A stretch of 64,000 bases of DNA from Candidatus Tyrphobacter aquilonaris (GCA_003133745.1 PKZD01000017.1:25405-89404); one strand, 5' to 3'. Counted from the stretch's first letter, positions 47,600 through 57,695 are shown. A program made the numbers and translations. The notes: generated by a model not told the origin, from the letters alone.

Positions 47600-48635
47600 A
47601 GCCACGCAGCATGTCTGCAGCGCCGACTCCAAGGGCTTCCCGTAACGCGCGATTCTGGATGACGCGCAAGAGCCCGTCACAGAGCGCCTCCGGATCCTGC
47701 CGCGCCGTGATGATTCCGGAGCGCTCGTGTTGCACCGAGTCGACGAGCCCCGGGACCGGATACACGACGCTCGGAACATAAAATCGCGCGGCCTCTGAAA
47801 CGACGAGTCCCCAGCCCTCTCGCAGCGAGGCGAGCGCGAGGACATCAAAACTGCGCATATACGCATCCCGCTCCGCCGACGAGACGTGCCCGGTAAACGT
47901 GACGGCATCCGCAATTCCCAAGCGGTCCGCTAGGCTGCGGAGAGACCGCTCCTCGTTTCGGGTGCCGCGCCCTACGACGATGAGTTCAGCATGGGGAACG
48001 ACGGAGCGCACGCGGGCAAGCGCCCTCACGAGATGATCGACTCGCTTTGACGGCGTGATGCGCCCGACGTATCCGATGCGGCCGGGGATGCTTTCGCCGC
48101 GGTTTCCTTCCTCTGGTTGCTGCAGCGGGTAGTGGATGACGTGAACGGGATTCCCGAGGCCGAGGCCGGCAAACGACGCGGCGCTCGAAGGCGCACCCGT
48201 GATGAGCGGCAGGTTACGGTACAGCGATAGAAGCGCAGCTTCAACCGCGTATCCTATGGGGCCGATGATCGGTGGGGCTTCCGCCAGCCAAATCTCGCGC
48301 GCCAGTTGGTGCATCCACAATACGACCGGCGTTCGGGTTGCGAACCGCGAGAAAAATGGGAGTGTGTTGACCTCGTCGATGACGACGTCAACGTCGTTCC
48401 GGTGTCTCCGCAACCATACGAACGCGTGGAGACGGCAACTGAGTTCGGTCCCGTGGCGCTCGACGACGTAGCCGTTTCGCTTACTCCGCGATGCGGCTCC
48501 GCGATGACGGCTCGTGAACCAGGTGATGGAATGGCCGCGTTCTGCGAGACCGCTCGCGAGCTCGTCGGTCACCACCTCGGCGCCCCCGGCTTTGGGATGC
48601 TCGAGATCACGCCAGTTCACGATGGCGACGTTCAT
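47532..48635 (-). CDS. Glycosyltransferase family 4
   Basis: YVGRITPSKRVDHLVRALARV; FDVLALASLREGWGLVVSEAARF. Confidence 0.88.
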   Translation of the reverse strand: MNVAIVNWRDLEHPKAGGAEVVTDELASGLAERGHSITWFTSRHRGAASRSKRNGYVVERHGTELSCRLHAFVWLRRHRNDVDVVIDEVNTLPFFSRFATRTPVVLWMHQLAREIWLAEAPPIIGPIGYAVEAALLSLYRNLPLITGAPSSAASFAGLGLGNPVHVIHYPLQQPEEGNRGESIPGRIGYVGRITPSKRVDHLVRALARVRSVVPHAELIVVGRGTRNEERSLRSLADRLGIADAVTFTGHVSSAERDAYMRSFDVLALASLREGWGLVVSEAARFYVPSVVYPVPGLVDSVQHERSGIITARQDPEALCDGLLRVIQNRALREALGVGAADMLRGFTRERFVGAFEQFLNTQRRPGV

Positions 48636-48739
48636 CGTTCCGAGATTCTCGGCGTGAGCGTCACCCTCCGGCCCGGAGAAAACGCGAGCCCGCGACGTGC
48701 AACGCCGCGGGCATCGTGTCTATGGGGATTCGCTGAGGC

Positions 48740-48964
48740 TTAGGAACCGGCAGCGATGCCGGCTTGTACCTGTACGATTGCTTGATTGACGAGGGTGATT
48801 GCTTGGAGGCGGTGGCCGCCCTTGTTGGCCGTCGCCGCTTGCAGTTGCCCAACAGCTGCATTGAGATCGCTCAGCGCGGTGTTCATGTGCGGCTGATACG
48901 CGATTGCTGCGCCGCTGCCGAGTCCGAGTGCGAAGATGAATGCGATTATGGCAAAACGTTTCAT
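48740..48964 (-). CDS. Small exported protein (74 aa)
   Basis: Signal peptide MKRFAIIAFIFALGLGSGAAIAYQ; AGGAGG upstream of ATG 48964. Confidence 0.65.
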   Translation of the reverse strand: MKRFAIIAFIFALGLGSGAAIAYQPHMNTALSDLNAAVGQLQAATANKGGHRLQAITLVNQAIVQVQAGIAAGS

Positions 48965-49117
48965 AGATGATATCCTCCTGTCGATGAGCCTTCCGGCTGC
49001 CGCCGGTCGCTCCCTTCGTCGCCCAAGCAGGCCCCGCCGGCCTGCTCGGGTGCATGGGCTCCGCGCTTTGTCGCAGAACCCAGGCCGCTTGGAGATGCGC
49101 CCTCGTGGGAGGTAGTC

Positions 49118-50809
49118 GTGCTGCGCTGGGCCGGTAGCATCGGCGTGCTGGTCGTGACGTACCTCGTTGTCATGGCCGCGGCCGTCCTTTGGATGCCGCA
49201 CGAATGGGACTGGCGAGTTTTCGGGTGGCTCAGTTCGCGCGCAACGCCCACGTTCTCCCAAGAGGTCAGCATCGTCGATGTCGATTGGAGCTCCGACATT
49301 CCAACGGATCGCCGGCGTGTCGCGGACTTCCTCAACGGCCTAGTAAGAAGCAATCAGCGGCCAAACGCGGTGATCCTTGACATTGAGTTCGATCCCTGTC
49401 AATCCACGCCATGCGGGGAGCCGATGGAATCCGCGCGCGACGCTCTCGTCACGAGCATCCGTGCTGCGACACGGTACTTCCCGGTGTACGCTACCGAAGA
49501 ACCAGATGTCGGCCGAGATGATATCGTCAGCGGGCCGCTCGATCGGCAAGACGCGCGGATATACGATGCGCTCAGCGGTGCGGCGCAAACGCGCTTTACG
49601 AGCGTTCCCGAGGAAAACGGCCTATTTTATCGGATGTGCTATGCCGACGTTCCGTTCGCGAATGAGTCCGGCGAAGTCCAAGGAACGCAGAACGTCTGGG
49701 CCATGGTCGTCCGCGTCTTGATGACGCCACGCGTTTTTGCGAGTTCGCCCCCTTGCGACGCGAGCTACGTCCCCGTTCGCCTCGGGCCAAGGATAGCGCC
49801 CGCGCCGCCGACGGTGTACAGATTTACCAATGCGCGTGCGTTTGGAAAAAACTACGCGCAGTTCGATGACAAGATGTACGTGATCGTCGGAACGATGGCG
49901 AACGACAGCTCGCCGTTCACGGATCGAAGTGGTCCCGAGTTGCTTGGCTGGGCGCTCAGTAACGCGCTCGATCAAGGTTCATTGGTCGGAAGGGGGCCGT
50001 ACTACGACGTGCAGGCGCAGAACGCGATGCTCTTGCTGCTTGTGCCGGCGTTCTCCGGACTTGCCGTCGTTGCGTACATGGCAATATTCTTTCAACTGAA
50101 GCGAACCCGCTTACGCAGGTTGCGATACCTCCTGCCTTGGCTGTCGTCCGGCGTTGCCGGCGCCGTGGGCCTGAGCATCTTCGTCGCCTTCGAGTCATGG
50201 ATGCTCCTCTCGCACCATATTCAGCCGCAGGTTTCGCTCATCGCTCTCGGCATCGTACTTGCCTCCGGGTTAAGCGCGTTCCACGGCTCCCAGGTTCTCC
50301 GCGACGAGGCGAATGCGATCGAGCCCACACTCGGAGATACGTACGACTACGACGTCTTCATAAGCTACGCGCACGAAGAAGGGGCGTGGGTCTCGGAACA
50401 CGTCTACGTGCCGTTTCGAGACGCCACGCTTCCGAACGGAAAGAAGCTGTCGGTGTTCTTCGATACGTCGTCTATCCGCTCGGGGAGCAGTTGGCAGACG
50501 AAGTTGTCGATGGCGATCGACGCCAGCCGCTTCATCGTTCCGGTGTACTCGGAGACGTACTTCAAACAGCCCTACTGCCGTTTCGAGATCATGCGCGCCC
50601 ATCGCAAGTGGGTCCTCGCCGGCCAAGAGTCGCGCTGCGTCTTACCGATTATGCGCGGTCATCCGAAGATCTATGGTACGGTAGACGATATCCAAGCCCT
50701 CAGCATCGACGATCAGCCGGACTTAGTCCAGCAGCATATCGCCGAGATTGCGGGCCAGCTGTCCCGTGAGGCTGCCTCCAAGGAATCCCAGAAAGGTGTC
50801 ACGCCGTGA
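49118..50809 (+). CDS. CHASE2-like sensor - TM helices - cytoplasmic TIR domain protein
   Basis: N-terminal TM, VSIVDVDWSSDIPTDRRRVADFL...VILDIEFD CHASE2-like segment, three TMs, then YDVFISYAHEEGAWVSEHVY...SRFIVPVYSETYFKQPYCRFEIMRA. Confidence 0.8.
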   Translation: MLRWAGSIGVLVVTYLVVMAAAVLWMPHEWDWRVFGWLSSRATPTFSQEVSIVDVDWSSDIPTDRRRVADFLNGLVRSNQRPNAVILDIEFDPCQSTPCGEPMESARDALVTSIRAATRYFPVYATEEPDVGRDDIVSGPLDRQDARIYDALSGAAQTRFTSVPEENGLFYRMCYADVPFANESGEVQGTQNVWAMVVRVLMTPRVFASSPPCDASYVPVRLGPRIAPAPPTVYRFTNARAFGKNYAQFDDKMYVIVGTMANDSSPFTDRSGPELLGWALSNALDQGSLVGRGPYYDVQAQNAMLLLLVPAFSGLAVVAYMAIFFQLKRTRLRRLRYLLPWLSSGVAGAVGLSIFVAFESWMLLSHHIQPQVSLIALGIVLASGLSAFHGSQVLRDEANAIEPTLGDTYDYDVFISYAHEEGAWVSEHVYVPFRDATLPNGKKLSVFFDTSSIRSGSSWQTKLSMAIDASRFIVPVYSETYFKQPYCRFEIMRAHRKWVLAGQESRCVLPIMRGHPKIYGTVDDIQALSIDDQPDLVQQHIAEIAGQLSREAASKESQKGVTP

Positions 50810-51808
50810 ATGTATTGCGTACCGTCTCTATCGCGAGCTTCTTCGTCCTTGCGGCACTCTCTCTATCGGGGTGCGGCTCGAGCACGCCTTCTTCGTCGCC
50901 GACTGCGGCGCAAGTCCGCGTGCACACGGTGCAAGGGATTTTGCTCGACGGGAAATCGGTGAAATCAGCCACGGGCGTGACGGTCAGCCGTGGCGCCACG
51001 GTGGAACACGCGCTCACGCGCGGTGAGACGATCTCCGACGGGACGCGAATCGACGTCCCGGCGCACCTGGTCGTGGTCATCACGAGTTCCGGCGGAAAGA
51101 GCACGACGACCCTTGAGCCCGGCGCGAGCGTGACCTTCGTGAGCACGGCTTCCGGAGAGCTCATCTCCAGCAACGGCGGTCACGCGACGTTCAGCGTCGT
51201 ACCCGGCTCGCTCGACTTCTTTCGGGTGCAGTCCGGCGAAGCGTTGATGGCATCGGTTCACGGCACGGTGTTCTCGATCGACGCGGGCCCGGGCGGCGTT
51301 ACGTTCACCTGCACGCGCGGTGTCATCAACGTCATAAAAAGCGGCTACTTGCTGATTGGGACGTCGAGCGTGAGGACGTCGCTCGTCGACGTGATCTCCG
51401 CGGCGAATCGGCCGCGCGCGACCTACAGGCCCACCTCGACGTGGTACTTGGCGAAGTTCGCGAACCGGGCGCAAGCCGACGCATTTTATCGTGAGCAGCT
51501 TGCGGCTGCGCGACGGAGCGGCGATGCCAACGTCGTGTATGCAGCTCGCATGAACCTTGGATATTTCCAACATCCGCGATGGAGAGGCGAGCGACTTCAT
51601 GGATATTGGCATCAATATCGGCATCGCCCGGGAGGATTTCGCCCGGGAGGATTTCGCCCGAGAGGATTTCGCCTGCGAGGATCAACGCCCAGATACCGGC
51701 GCGCTGCAGGCGTGCCGCGACACGCTCGCGCCCTTCCGGGAGCTGGGCGACACCGGCGCAGAGGCGAAGGCCTTCGGCATCCTCGGCGTCGCCGCTAAAG
51801 CGGTATGA
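50806..51808 (+). CDS. FecR-domain lipoprotein with apparent frameshift near 51555
   Basis: Lipobox LSGC; FecR-like VHGTVFSIDAGPGGVTFTCTRGVINV; after MNLG the frame becomes Arg-rich (stop 51798) while the +1 frame gives DISNIRDGEASDFMDIG...(stop 51808). Confidence 0.7.
51626..51682. repeat. 15-bp tandem repeat, about 3.8 units (gcccgggaggatttc)
   Basis: Units at 51626-51640, 51641-51655, 51656-51670 and partial 51671-51682. Confidence 0.9.
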
Positions 51809-53162
51809 CATTCTCGTCCGCAGAGCCGGCCAACGCACGGAGCTCGTCGCCCAGCCAAGACCCCATATAGTCCCGCAGCTGCTCGCCGGCGATCGAAAGG
51901 TACGTGACATCGCGCGTCTCGGCGAACAAGCGTAAGGCGCAACGCCCCGCGCGCCAGGCGTACGCATGCGCGCGAAACGTCTCGAGCGCTTCCTTGAGCA
52001 TGTCGAGGGCGATCTTGCGATGACCGCTCGACAAGTCGACGATCGCAGCGGAATACTGTGCTAACGCGGCAAGGCGCGGATCGTTTTTCAGATGGAAGTT
52101 CGCCGCCTTGATGTCCTCGTACTCACTAAATCGTGCTTGATAGTATGCAGCCTTCGCCGCGTCGATCGGAACGAACAACTGAGCGAGAAGGAGAAGTCCG
52201 AGCCGAGCTTCGTCGCGCAGCGCGGCCCAATTGACGTTCGCAGCGTATCCCTCCGCCTGCGCGAGTTCTTGTCGCGACCAAAGGTGCTCCCCCATGCAGC
52301 GCGCGAGCTCGGCGCGATCCGCCGCGGCGATCGAGCGCCACGCGTTCGTCGTGGCGTATCGCGAACACAGACGCAGCAATCGAAAAGCGTTGAAGTGGTC
52401 TCCACGAAGCGCGCATGCCCAGCCCAGCCCTTTGAGCGCTTGGAAACGTTGATCGTTGAGATCCGGTGACCAGTCCACGCCTCCCAACTGTCGCTCGATC
52501 TCCGGCAAGGCTTCGGGCAGGTAGAGTTCGCGTGCGAGGCCGGCGAGCGTTTGCGTTGCCCACGCCCTGATCTCCATGTAGTCGGTTCGATTCGGATCGA
52601 CGCACGCGAGCAGATCGAGCAAGACGTGCGCCTGTTCGTGATGCCGGCCTTCCTGATTGAGAATCGCGCTCTCGAGATGGAGCGCGCGGATCCGGCAGAA
52701 CGGCTTCGCTACCGCGTGTACTTGCGGCAGCAGTGGCCTTGCACGATCCACGCGTCGTTCGAACAGATGTCGGTGAGCTCGGGAGTACGCGACGTCGCTC
52801 ATCAGTTCCGCGTCGAGCAGACGCGACGCGGCGCGCGCGGCTTCGTCGAAGAGTTCATCGGCCACGGCGTAGTTCCCGATCAGTGCATGCGCCATAGCTA
52901 AGACCTTCGATCGGCGCACGGAGAACGATGCTCTTCCCGGACGGGTTCTTTCGAGCAAGCCGATCGCGGCCGGAGCCTCGCCGCTCTTCAAGTACGCCCG
53001 AGCGCGCAGAATCATCGCTTCGGGAGTTGGCTTCTCTGACGACTCGGTGTCGTAGATGGCGGCCGCGTCCTTGAAGCGGGCGGCCTCCCAAAGCGCCGAC
53101 ATCCTCGCCGTAAGCGTCGGTTCTCCGGCATCGGCGGGGCCGCGATGCGATGGCGGATCCAT
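51795..53162 (-). CDS. TPR-type helical-repeat protein
   Basis: 455 aa alpha-helical repeats (AIGLLERTRPGRASF, AMAHALIGNYAVADELFDEAAR). Confidence 0.65.
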   Translation of the reverse strand: MDPPSHRGPADAGEPTLTARMSALWEAARFKDAAAIYDTESSEKPTPEAMILRARAYLKSGEAPAAIGLLERTRPGRASFSVRRSKVLAMAHALIGNYAVADELFDEAARAASRLLDAELMSDVAYSRAHRHLFERRVDRARPLLPQVHAVAKPFCRIRALHLESAILNQEGRHHEQAHVLLDLLACVDPNRTDYMEIRAWATQTLAGLARELYLPEALPEIERQLGGVDWSPDLNDQRFQALKGLGWACALRGDHFNAFRLLRLCSRYATTNAWRSIAAADRAELARCMGEHLWSRQELAQAEGYAANVNWAALRDEARLGLLLLAQLFVPIDAAKAAYYQARFSEYEDIKAANFHLKNDPRLAALAQYSAAIVDLSSGHRKIALDMLKEALETFRAHAYAWRAGRCALRLFAETRDVTYLSIAGEQLRDYMGSWLGDELRALAGSADENVIPL

Positions 53163-53229
53163 TGGAGGTCACGGATTCCTGGGGGAGGAGGCCGGCTCAT
53201 GCGACCCCTCCCCCGATGAGCCCAAGTGG

Positions 53230-53403
53230 CTAGTTGCCTCGTCCGCCGCCCCCGTCGCCGCCGCTTCCGCCGTCGACCGGTAGGCCGCCCCCGTTATCGA
53301 GCGGCTGGAGATGGATCGCGCCCGTATGCGCCACAGACCCCGTCTCATGCACCGAGGCGAAGCCGACGTTGAGAAGCAGTAATAGGGCCGCTAAAAAGGC
53401 CAT
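53230..53403 (-). CDS. Small exported glycine-rich peptide (57 aa)
   Basis: ATG 53403 after AAGGAGG; MAFLAALLLLLNVGFASVHETGSVAHTGAIHLQPLDNGGGLPVDGGSGGDGGGGRGN. Confidence 0.55.
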   Translation of the reverse strand: MAFLAALLLLLNVGFASVHETGSVAHTGAIHLQPLDNGGGLPVDGGSGGDGGGGRGN

Positions 53404-53600
53404 GGTGGAGCCTCCTTGCCCTCGAGCTACGAGGGCGGAGAAGAGTACAAAGGCCAACCCAAATGGGTTAGCCCAAGTAGGCTACGACTAATGTCGCTCT
53501 CGACCTACTGGCCGTTACGGCCCGTGCGGTTGGAATCCGAGGGTGCTGGGGGGAGGGCTCTCCGCGTTCTGTCTGGATTCGGCGATACTCTGAGGCTGAA

Positions 53601-55091
53601 ATGTCAGCTACAACGCAATCGCTCAACGCCCCGAACGCGCAGATCGCTCGCGCGCTGGACCGAATCCGAGCTCTCCTGCGCAACCGCTTCGCGCTCGCCG
53701 GGATCGCACTCGTCCTCGTCATCGCGATCGTCGCAAGCGTCGTCATCGTGCGATCGCGCGCCGCAACGACGTACACGACGCAGCCGGTGGTTCAGCAGAC
53801 GCTCGTGCAGAGCGTCTCCGCCTCCGGCACGGTCAATCCGCAGAACACCGTGACGGTGGGTTCGCAGATCTCCGGCACGATCTCCGAGATCGACGTCGAT
53901 TACAACAGCCGGGTGCACAAGGGTGAAGTCCTCGCGCGCATCGATCCGAGCACGCTCCAAGCGCAGCTCGATCAAGCGCAGGCATCGCTTGCGCAAGCCC
54001 AAGATCAAGCCGCCGCGCAGGCGGATGCGGCGGCCTCGGATCAGGCGGGCATCCCCGCGGCCGGCGCCGGCGTGACGAAAGCGCAGAGCGCGCTCGCGCT
54101 CGCACAGAGCGCTCTGCAGCGCGACGAGAGTCTGCTCGTGCAGGGCTACGTCTCGCGCGTGCAAGTGCAGACGGATCAGGACAGCGTGGTGAGCGCGCAA
54201 GCCGCGCTCGAAACCGCGCAGTCGCAGGCGTCGCAAGCATCTTCCTCCGCCGCGGGTGGCGGCGCTTCGACCGCGGCCGCACAGGAAGCCGCAGTCGCGC
54301 AGGGCGCGGCGGTGCAGCAGGACTCCCTGAGCCTGCAGCGTTCGGTGATCACGTCGCCCGTCGACGGCACGGTCATCGCGCGTGACGTCTCGGTCGGCCA
54401 GACGGTGGCCGCGAGTTTGCAGACGCCGACGCTCTTCACGATCGCGCAAGATCTCACGAAGATGGAAGTCGACGTCGCCGTCGGCGAGCCGGATATCGGC
54501 TCGGTCCGCGCGGGCGAGAGCGTGAGCTTCACGGTCCTCGCCTATCCGAACCAACTCTTCCACGGCGTCGTCACGCAAGTGCGCGTCAATCCGACGACGG
54601 TCAACAACGTCGTCACCTACACGGTCGTCACGAAGGTCGACAACCCGCAAGGGAAGCTGCTGCCCGGAATGACGGCGACCGCGACGATCAACGTCGCGAG
54701 CGCACCGAACGCGCTCGTCGTGCCGCTCCAAGCCCTCCAATATCACCCGCGCGGTGGCAGCGGCCGCCGTCCGCAGACCGTCTCGGCGCAGACGCAATCC
54801 GGCGCATCGACGGCGTCGCCGTGGGGCCAAACCGCGCAGAGTTCATCGACGCAGACGATCGTCGCGGGCGGCACGGGAACGATCTTCGTCGATGCCGGCG
54901 GCACGCTCGTGCCGGTTGCCGTGCACGTCAATCTCATCACCGGCACGCAAGCCGCGGTGACGCCGCTGCGGGGAAGCCTTGCAGCGGGTGACGCGATCGT
55001 GATCGCCGACTCCGGCAGCACGCGCGCCCATCGCACGGCGACGACGTCGTCGCCGACCTCCGCCTTCGGCGGAACGCGGGGTATCCACTGA
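53601..55091 (+). CDS. MacA-like HlyD-family periplasmic adaptor
   Basis: N-terminal TM; SGTVNPQNTVTVGSQISGTISEIDVDYNSRVHKGEVLARID; coiled-coil; VITSPVDGTVIARDVSVGQTV. Confidence 0.9.
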   Translation: MSATTQSLNAPNAQIARALDRIRALLRNRFALAGIALVLVIAIVASVVIVRSRAATTYTTQPVVQQTLVQSVSASGTVNPQNTVTVGSQISGTISEIDVDYNSRVHKGEVLARIDPSTLQAQLDQAQASLAQAQDQAAAQADAAASDQAGIPAAGAGVTKAQSALALAQSALQRDESLLVQGYVSRVQVQTDQDSVVSAQAALETAQSQASQASSSAAGGGASTAAAQEAAVAQGAAVQQDSLSLQRSVITSPVDGTVIARDVSVGQTVAASLQTPTLFTIAQDLTKMEVDVAVGEPDIGSVRAGESVSFTVLAYPNQLFHGVVTQVRVNPTTVNNVVTYTVVTKVDNPQGKLLPGMTATATINVASAPNALVVPLQALQYHPRGGSGRRPQTVSAQTQSGASTASPWGQTAQSSSTQTIVAGGTGTIFVDAGGTLVPVAVHVNLITGTQAAVTPLRGSLAAGDAIVIADSGSTRAHRTATTSSPTSAFGGTRGIH

Positions 55092-55792
55092 TGCGTCCCG
55101 TCGTCGACGTCCGAGGCGTGACGAAGATCTACGATCTCGACGGACAATCCATTCGCGCGCTCGACGGCATCGATCTCACGATCGACCCGGGTGAGTTCGT
55201 CGCGGTGATGGGTCCGTCGGGATCGGGGAAATCAACGTTCATGCACATCGTCGGCATGCTCGACCGTCCGACCGCCGGCACGTACTCACTCGAAGGCACC
55301 GACGTCTCGCAGCTCGACGGCGACGCGCGTGCCGACATTCGCAGCCGGCGCCTGGGCTTCGTCTTTCAGGCGTACAACCTGCTCGCGCGCACGAGCGCGA
55401 TCGAGAACGTCGAGCTCCCGATGGTCTACGCGGGCGTTCCCGCGGCGGACCGGCGGCGTATCGCGCTCGAGAAGCTCGAAGAGGTCGGGGTCGCGCAACT
55501 GAAGGATCACTTGCCGAACCAAATGTCCGGCGGCCAACAGCAGCGCGTCGCGATCGCACGCTCGCTCGTGAACGATCCCGGCTTGATCCTCGCCGACGAA
55601 CCGACGGGCGCGCTCGACAGCAAGGCTGCCGAAAGCGTCATGCGGCTCTTCCGCGACCTCAACGAGCAGCGCGGGATCACGATCATGCTCGTCACGCACG
55701 AGCCCGACGTTGCCGCGCACGCAAAACGCGTGGTGACGTTCCGCGACGGCCATATCCTCTCCGACGCGACGCAGGATCGGAAGGCGGCATGA
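55091..55792 (+). CDS. ABC transporter ATP-binding protein (MacB/LolD-like)
   Basis: Walker A GPSGSGKST; NQMSGGQQQRVAIARSLV; LILADEPTGALD. Confidence 0.93.
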   Translation: MRPVVDVRGVTKIYDLDGQSIRALDGIDLTIDPGEFVAVMGPSGSGKSTFMHIVGMLDRPTAGTYSLEGTDVSQLDGDARADIRSRRLGFVFQAYNLLARTSAIENVELPMVYAGVPAADRRRIALEKLEEVGVAQLKDHLPNQMSGGQQQRVAIARSLVNDPGLILADEPTGALDSKAAESVMRLFRDLNEQRGITIMLVTHEPDVAAHAKRVVTFRDGHILSDATQDRKAA

Positions 55793-57006
55793 ACACGCGC
55801 GCCACCCTCTCGCTTGCCATGCGCGCGCTGTTGCGCAACCGCTCGCGCTCGCTGCTGACGATGCTCGGCGTCATCATCGGCGTTGCCGCGGTCATCGTCA
55901 CCGTCGCGATCGGCGTCGGCGCGCGGACCTCCGTGCAGCAGCAGATCGCGAGCCTCGGCAGCAATCTCTTGATCGTTCAACCCGGCAGCGTCACGACGAG
56001 CGGCGCCCGTACGGGGTACGGCGGAGCATCGACGCTCACGCCGGCCGACGGCCTCGCGGTCGCGACGCTCCCCGGCGTCGCCGCCGTCTCGCCGACCGTC
56101 ACGGCGCGCGAGCAAATCGTCGCGGGCACGCAGAACTGGCAAACGACGATCGACGGCGTCGCCCCGACGTACACGTTCGTCCGCAGTTGGCCGCTGGCGT
56201 CGGGCACCTTCTTTTCAGAACAGGACGTCGCGTCGGCCGCGAAGGTCGCCGTCCTCGGTCAAACCGTCGTGCAGAATCTCTATCCCGACGGCTCGTCGCC
56301 GATCGGCAGCAGCATCCTCATCGACGGCGTTCCGTTCACGGTCGTCGGCACGCTCGCGCCGCTCGGCCAGAGCGGAATGGGTCAAGACCAGGACGACACC
56401 GTTCTCGTGCCTTACACCTCTGCGATGGAACGGCTCACGGGCCAAACGACGGTGAGCGCGCTCGACGTTTCGGCGAGCAGCGCCGCCTCCGTCGACACGG
56501 TGCAAACCGAGATCACCTCGCTGCTCGAGCAGCGTCACCGCATCGTGGCGCCGCAACCCGACGATTTCCAAGTCCGCAATCTCCAGGATGTCGCGGCCGC
56601 GGCGTCATCGACCGGCGCGATCATGGAGTTCTTGCTCGCGGGCGTCGCCGCGGTATCGTTGATCGTCGGCGGCATCGGGATCATGAACATCATGCTCGTC
56701 TCCGTCACCGAGCGGACCCGTGAGATCGGTCTGCGCATGGCGCTCGGCGCGCGGGCGAAGACGATCCTGCGCCAGTTCTTGACCGAAGCGGTCATGCTCT
56801 CGACCGTCGGTGGAACGATCGGCGTCTGCGTCGGCATCGTCGGCACGCTGCTCGTCTCGCTGCTGGCGAAATGGTCGACGGTGATTCCGATCTCCGGCGT
56901 GATCGCTGCCGTGCTCTTCTCGGCGCTCGTCGGAATCTTCTTCGGATACTATCCGGCACGCAAGGCCTCGCTGCTGAGCCCGATCGAAGCGCTGCGCTTC
57001 GAATGA
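55789..57006 (+). CDS. MacB-like ABC permease
   Basis: LLTMLGVIIGVAAVIVTVAIG; GGIGIMNIMLVSVTERTREIGLRMALGA. Confidence 0.92.
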   Translation: MNTRATLSLAMRALLRNRSRSLLTMLGVIIGVAAVIVTVAIGVGARTSVQQQIASLGSNLLIVQPGSVTTSGARTGYGGASTLTPADGLAVATLPGVAAVSPTVTAREQIVAGTQNWQTTIDGVAPTYTFVRSWPLASGTFFSEQDVASAAKVAVLGQTVVQNLYPDGSSPIGSSILIDGVPFTVVGTLAPLGQSGMGQDQDDTVLVPYTSAMERLTGQTTVSALDVSASSAASVDTVQTEITSLLEQRHRIVAPQPDDFQVRNLQDVAAAASSTGAIMEFLLAGVAAVSLIVGGIGIMNIMLVSVTERTREIGLRMALGARAKTILRQFLTEAVMLSTVGGTIGVCVGIVGTLLVSLLAKWSTVIPISGVIAAVLFSALVGIFFGYYPARKASLLSPIEALRFE

Positions 57007-57695
57007 CGGCCGGGCTCTCGGAGATCACGCGCGTGCTCGTCATCGACGACGAGCCGCGCATTCGCGATCTCCTCGAACTTGCGCTCGGCCATCACGGCTA
57101 CGCCGTCCGCAGCGCCGCCGACGGCGCGGCCGGGCTCGCGCTCGTACGCGATTGGGAGCCGGACGTCGTCGTGCTCGACGTCATGATGCCGAAGATCGGC
57201 GGCATCGAACTCTTGCCGATGCTCCGCAAGGTGACGGACGCGCCGGTGATCATGCTCAGCGCAAAGGGTGAGTTGGAGGACCGGGTCGAGGGCCTCGCTC
57301 ACGGTGCCGACGATTACTTGAGCAAGCCGTTCGAAATCTCCGAGCTCCTCGCGCACATCGAAGCGAAGCTGCGGCGTCCGCGCCTCGAGCATCCCACCGC
57401 GTTGAACTTCGCCGATCTCCACGTCGATCTCGAAACGCGCAGTGCGCAGCGCGCCGGAAAGGCGCTCGATCTCTCGCGCCTCGAGTACGACCTGCTCGTC
57501 ACGCTCCTGCGTCGCCCCAAGCGCGTCTTTACGCGCGAGGAGTTACTCGATCTCGTCTGGGGTGACGACCGCGACGTGACGGAGGCGGCCGTCGAACGCT
57601 ACGTTTCCTACCTGCGTGCGAAGGTCGACGACGGATTTGCTACGCGGCTGATTCATACCGTTCGCGGCGTCGGGTACGCGCTGCGCGCACCGTGA
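57003..57695 (+). CDS. OmpR-family response regulator
   Basis: VLVIDDEPRIRDLL; VVVLDVMMPKIGG; winged-helix C-terminus VERYVSYLRAKVDDGF...IHTVRGVGYAL; start ATG 57003. Confidence 0.92.
   Translation: MTAGLSEITRVLVIDDEPRIRDLLELALGHHGYAVRSAADGAAGLALVRDWEPDVVVLDVMMPKIGGIELLPMLRKVTDAPVIMLSAKGELEDRVEGLAHGADDYLSKPFEISELLAHIEAKLRRPRLEHPTALNFADLHVDLETRSAQRAGKALDLSRLEYDLLVTLLRRPKRVFTREELLDLVWGDDRDVTEAAVERYVSYLRAKVDDGFATRLIHTVRGVGYALRAP

Noticed and set aside
51626-51682. Possible CRISPR or regulatory repeat
   Set aside because: Short in-frame tandem repeat without spacers inside a coding region
53604-54830. 408-aa minus-strand ORF opposite the MacA-like gene
   Set aside because: Arg/Asp/Leu-rich antisense frame typical of high-GC DNA; the plus strand encodes a clear family protein
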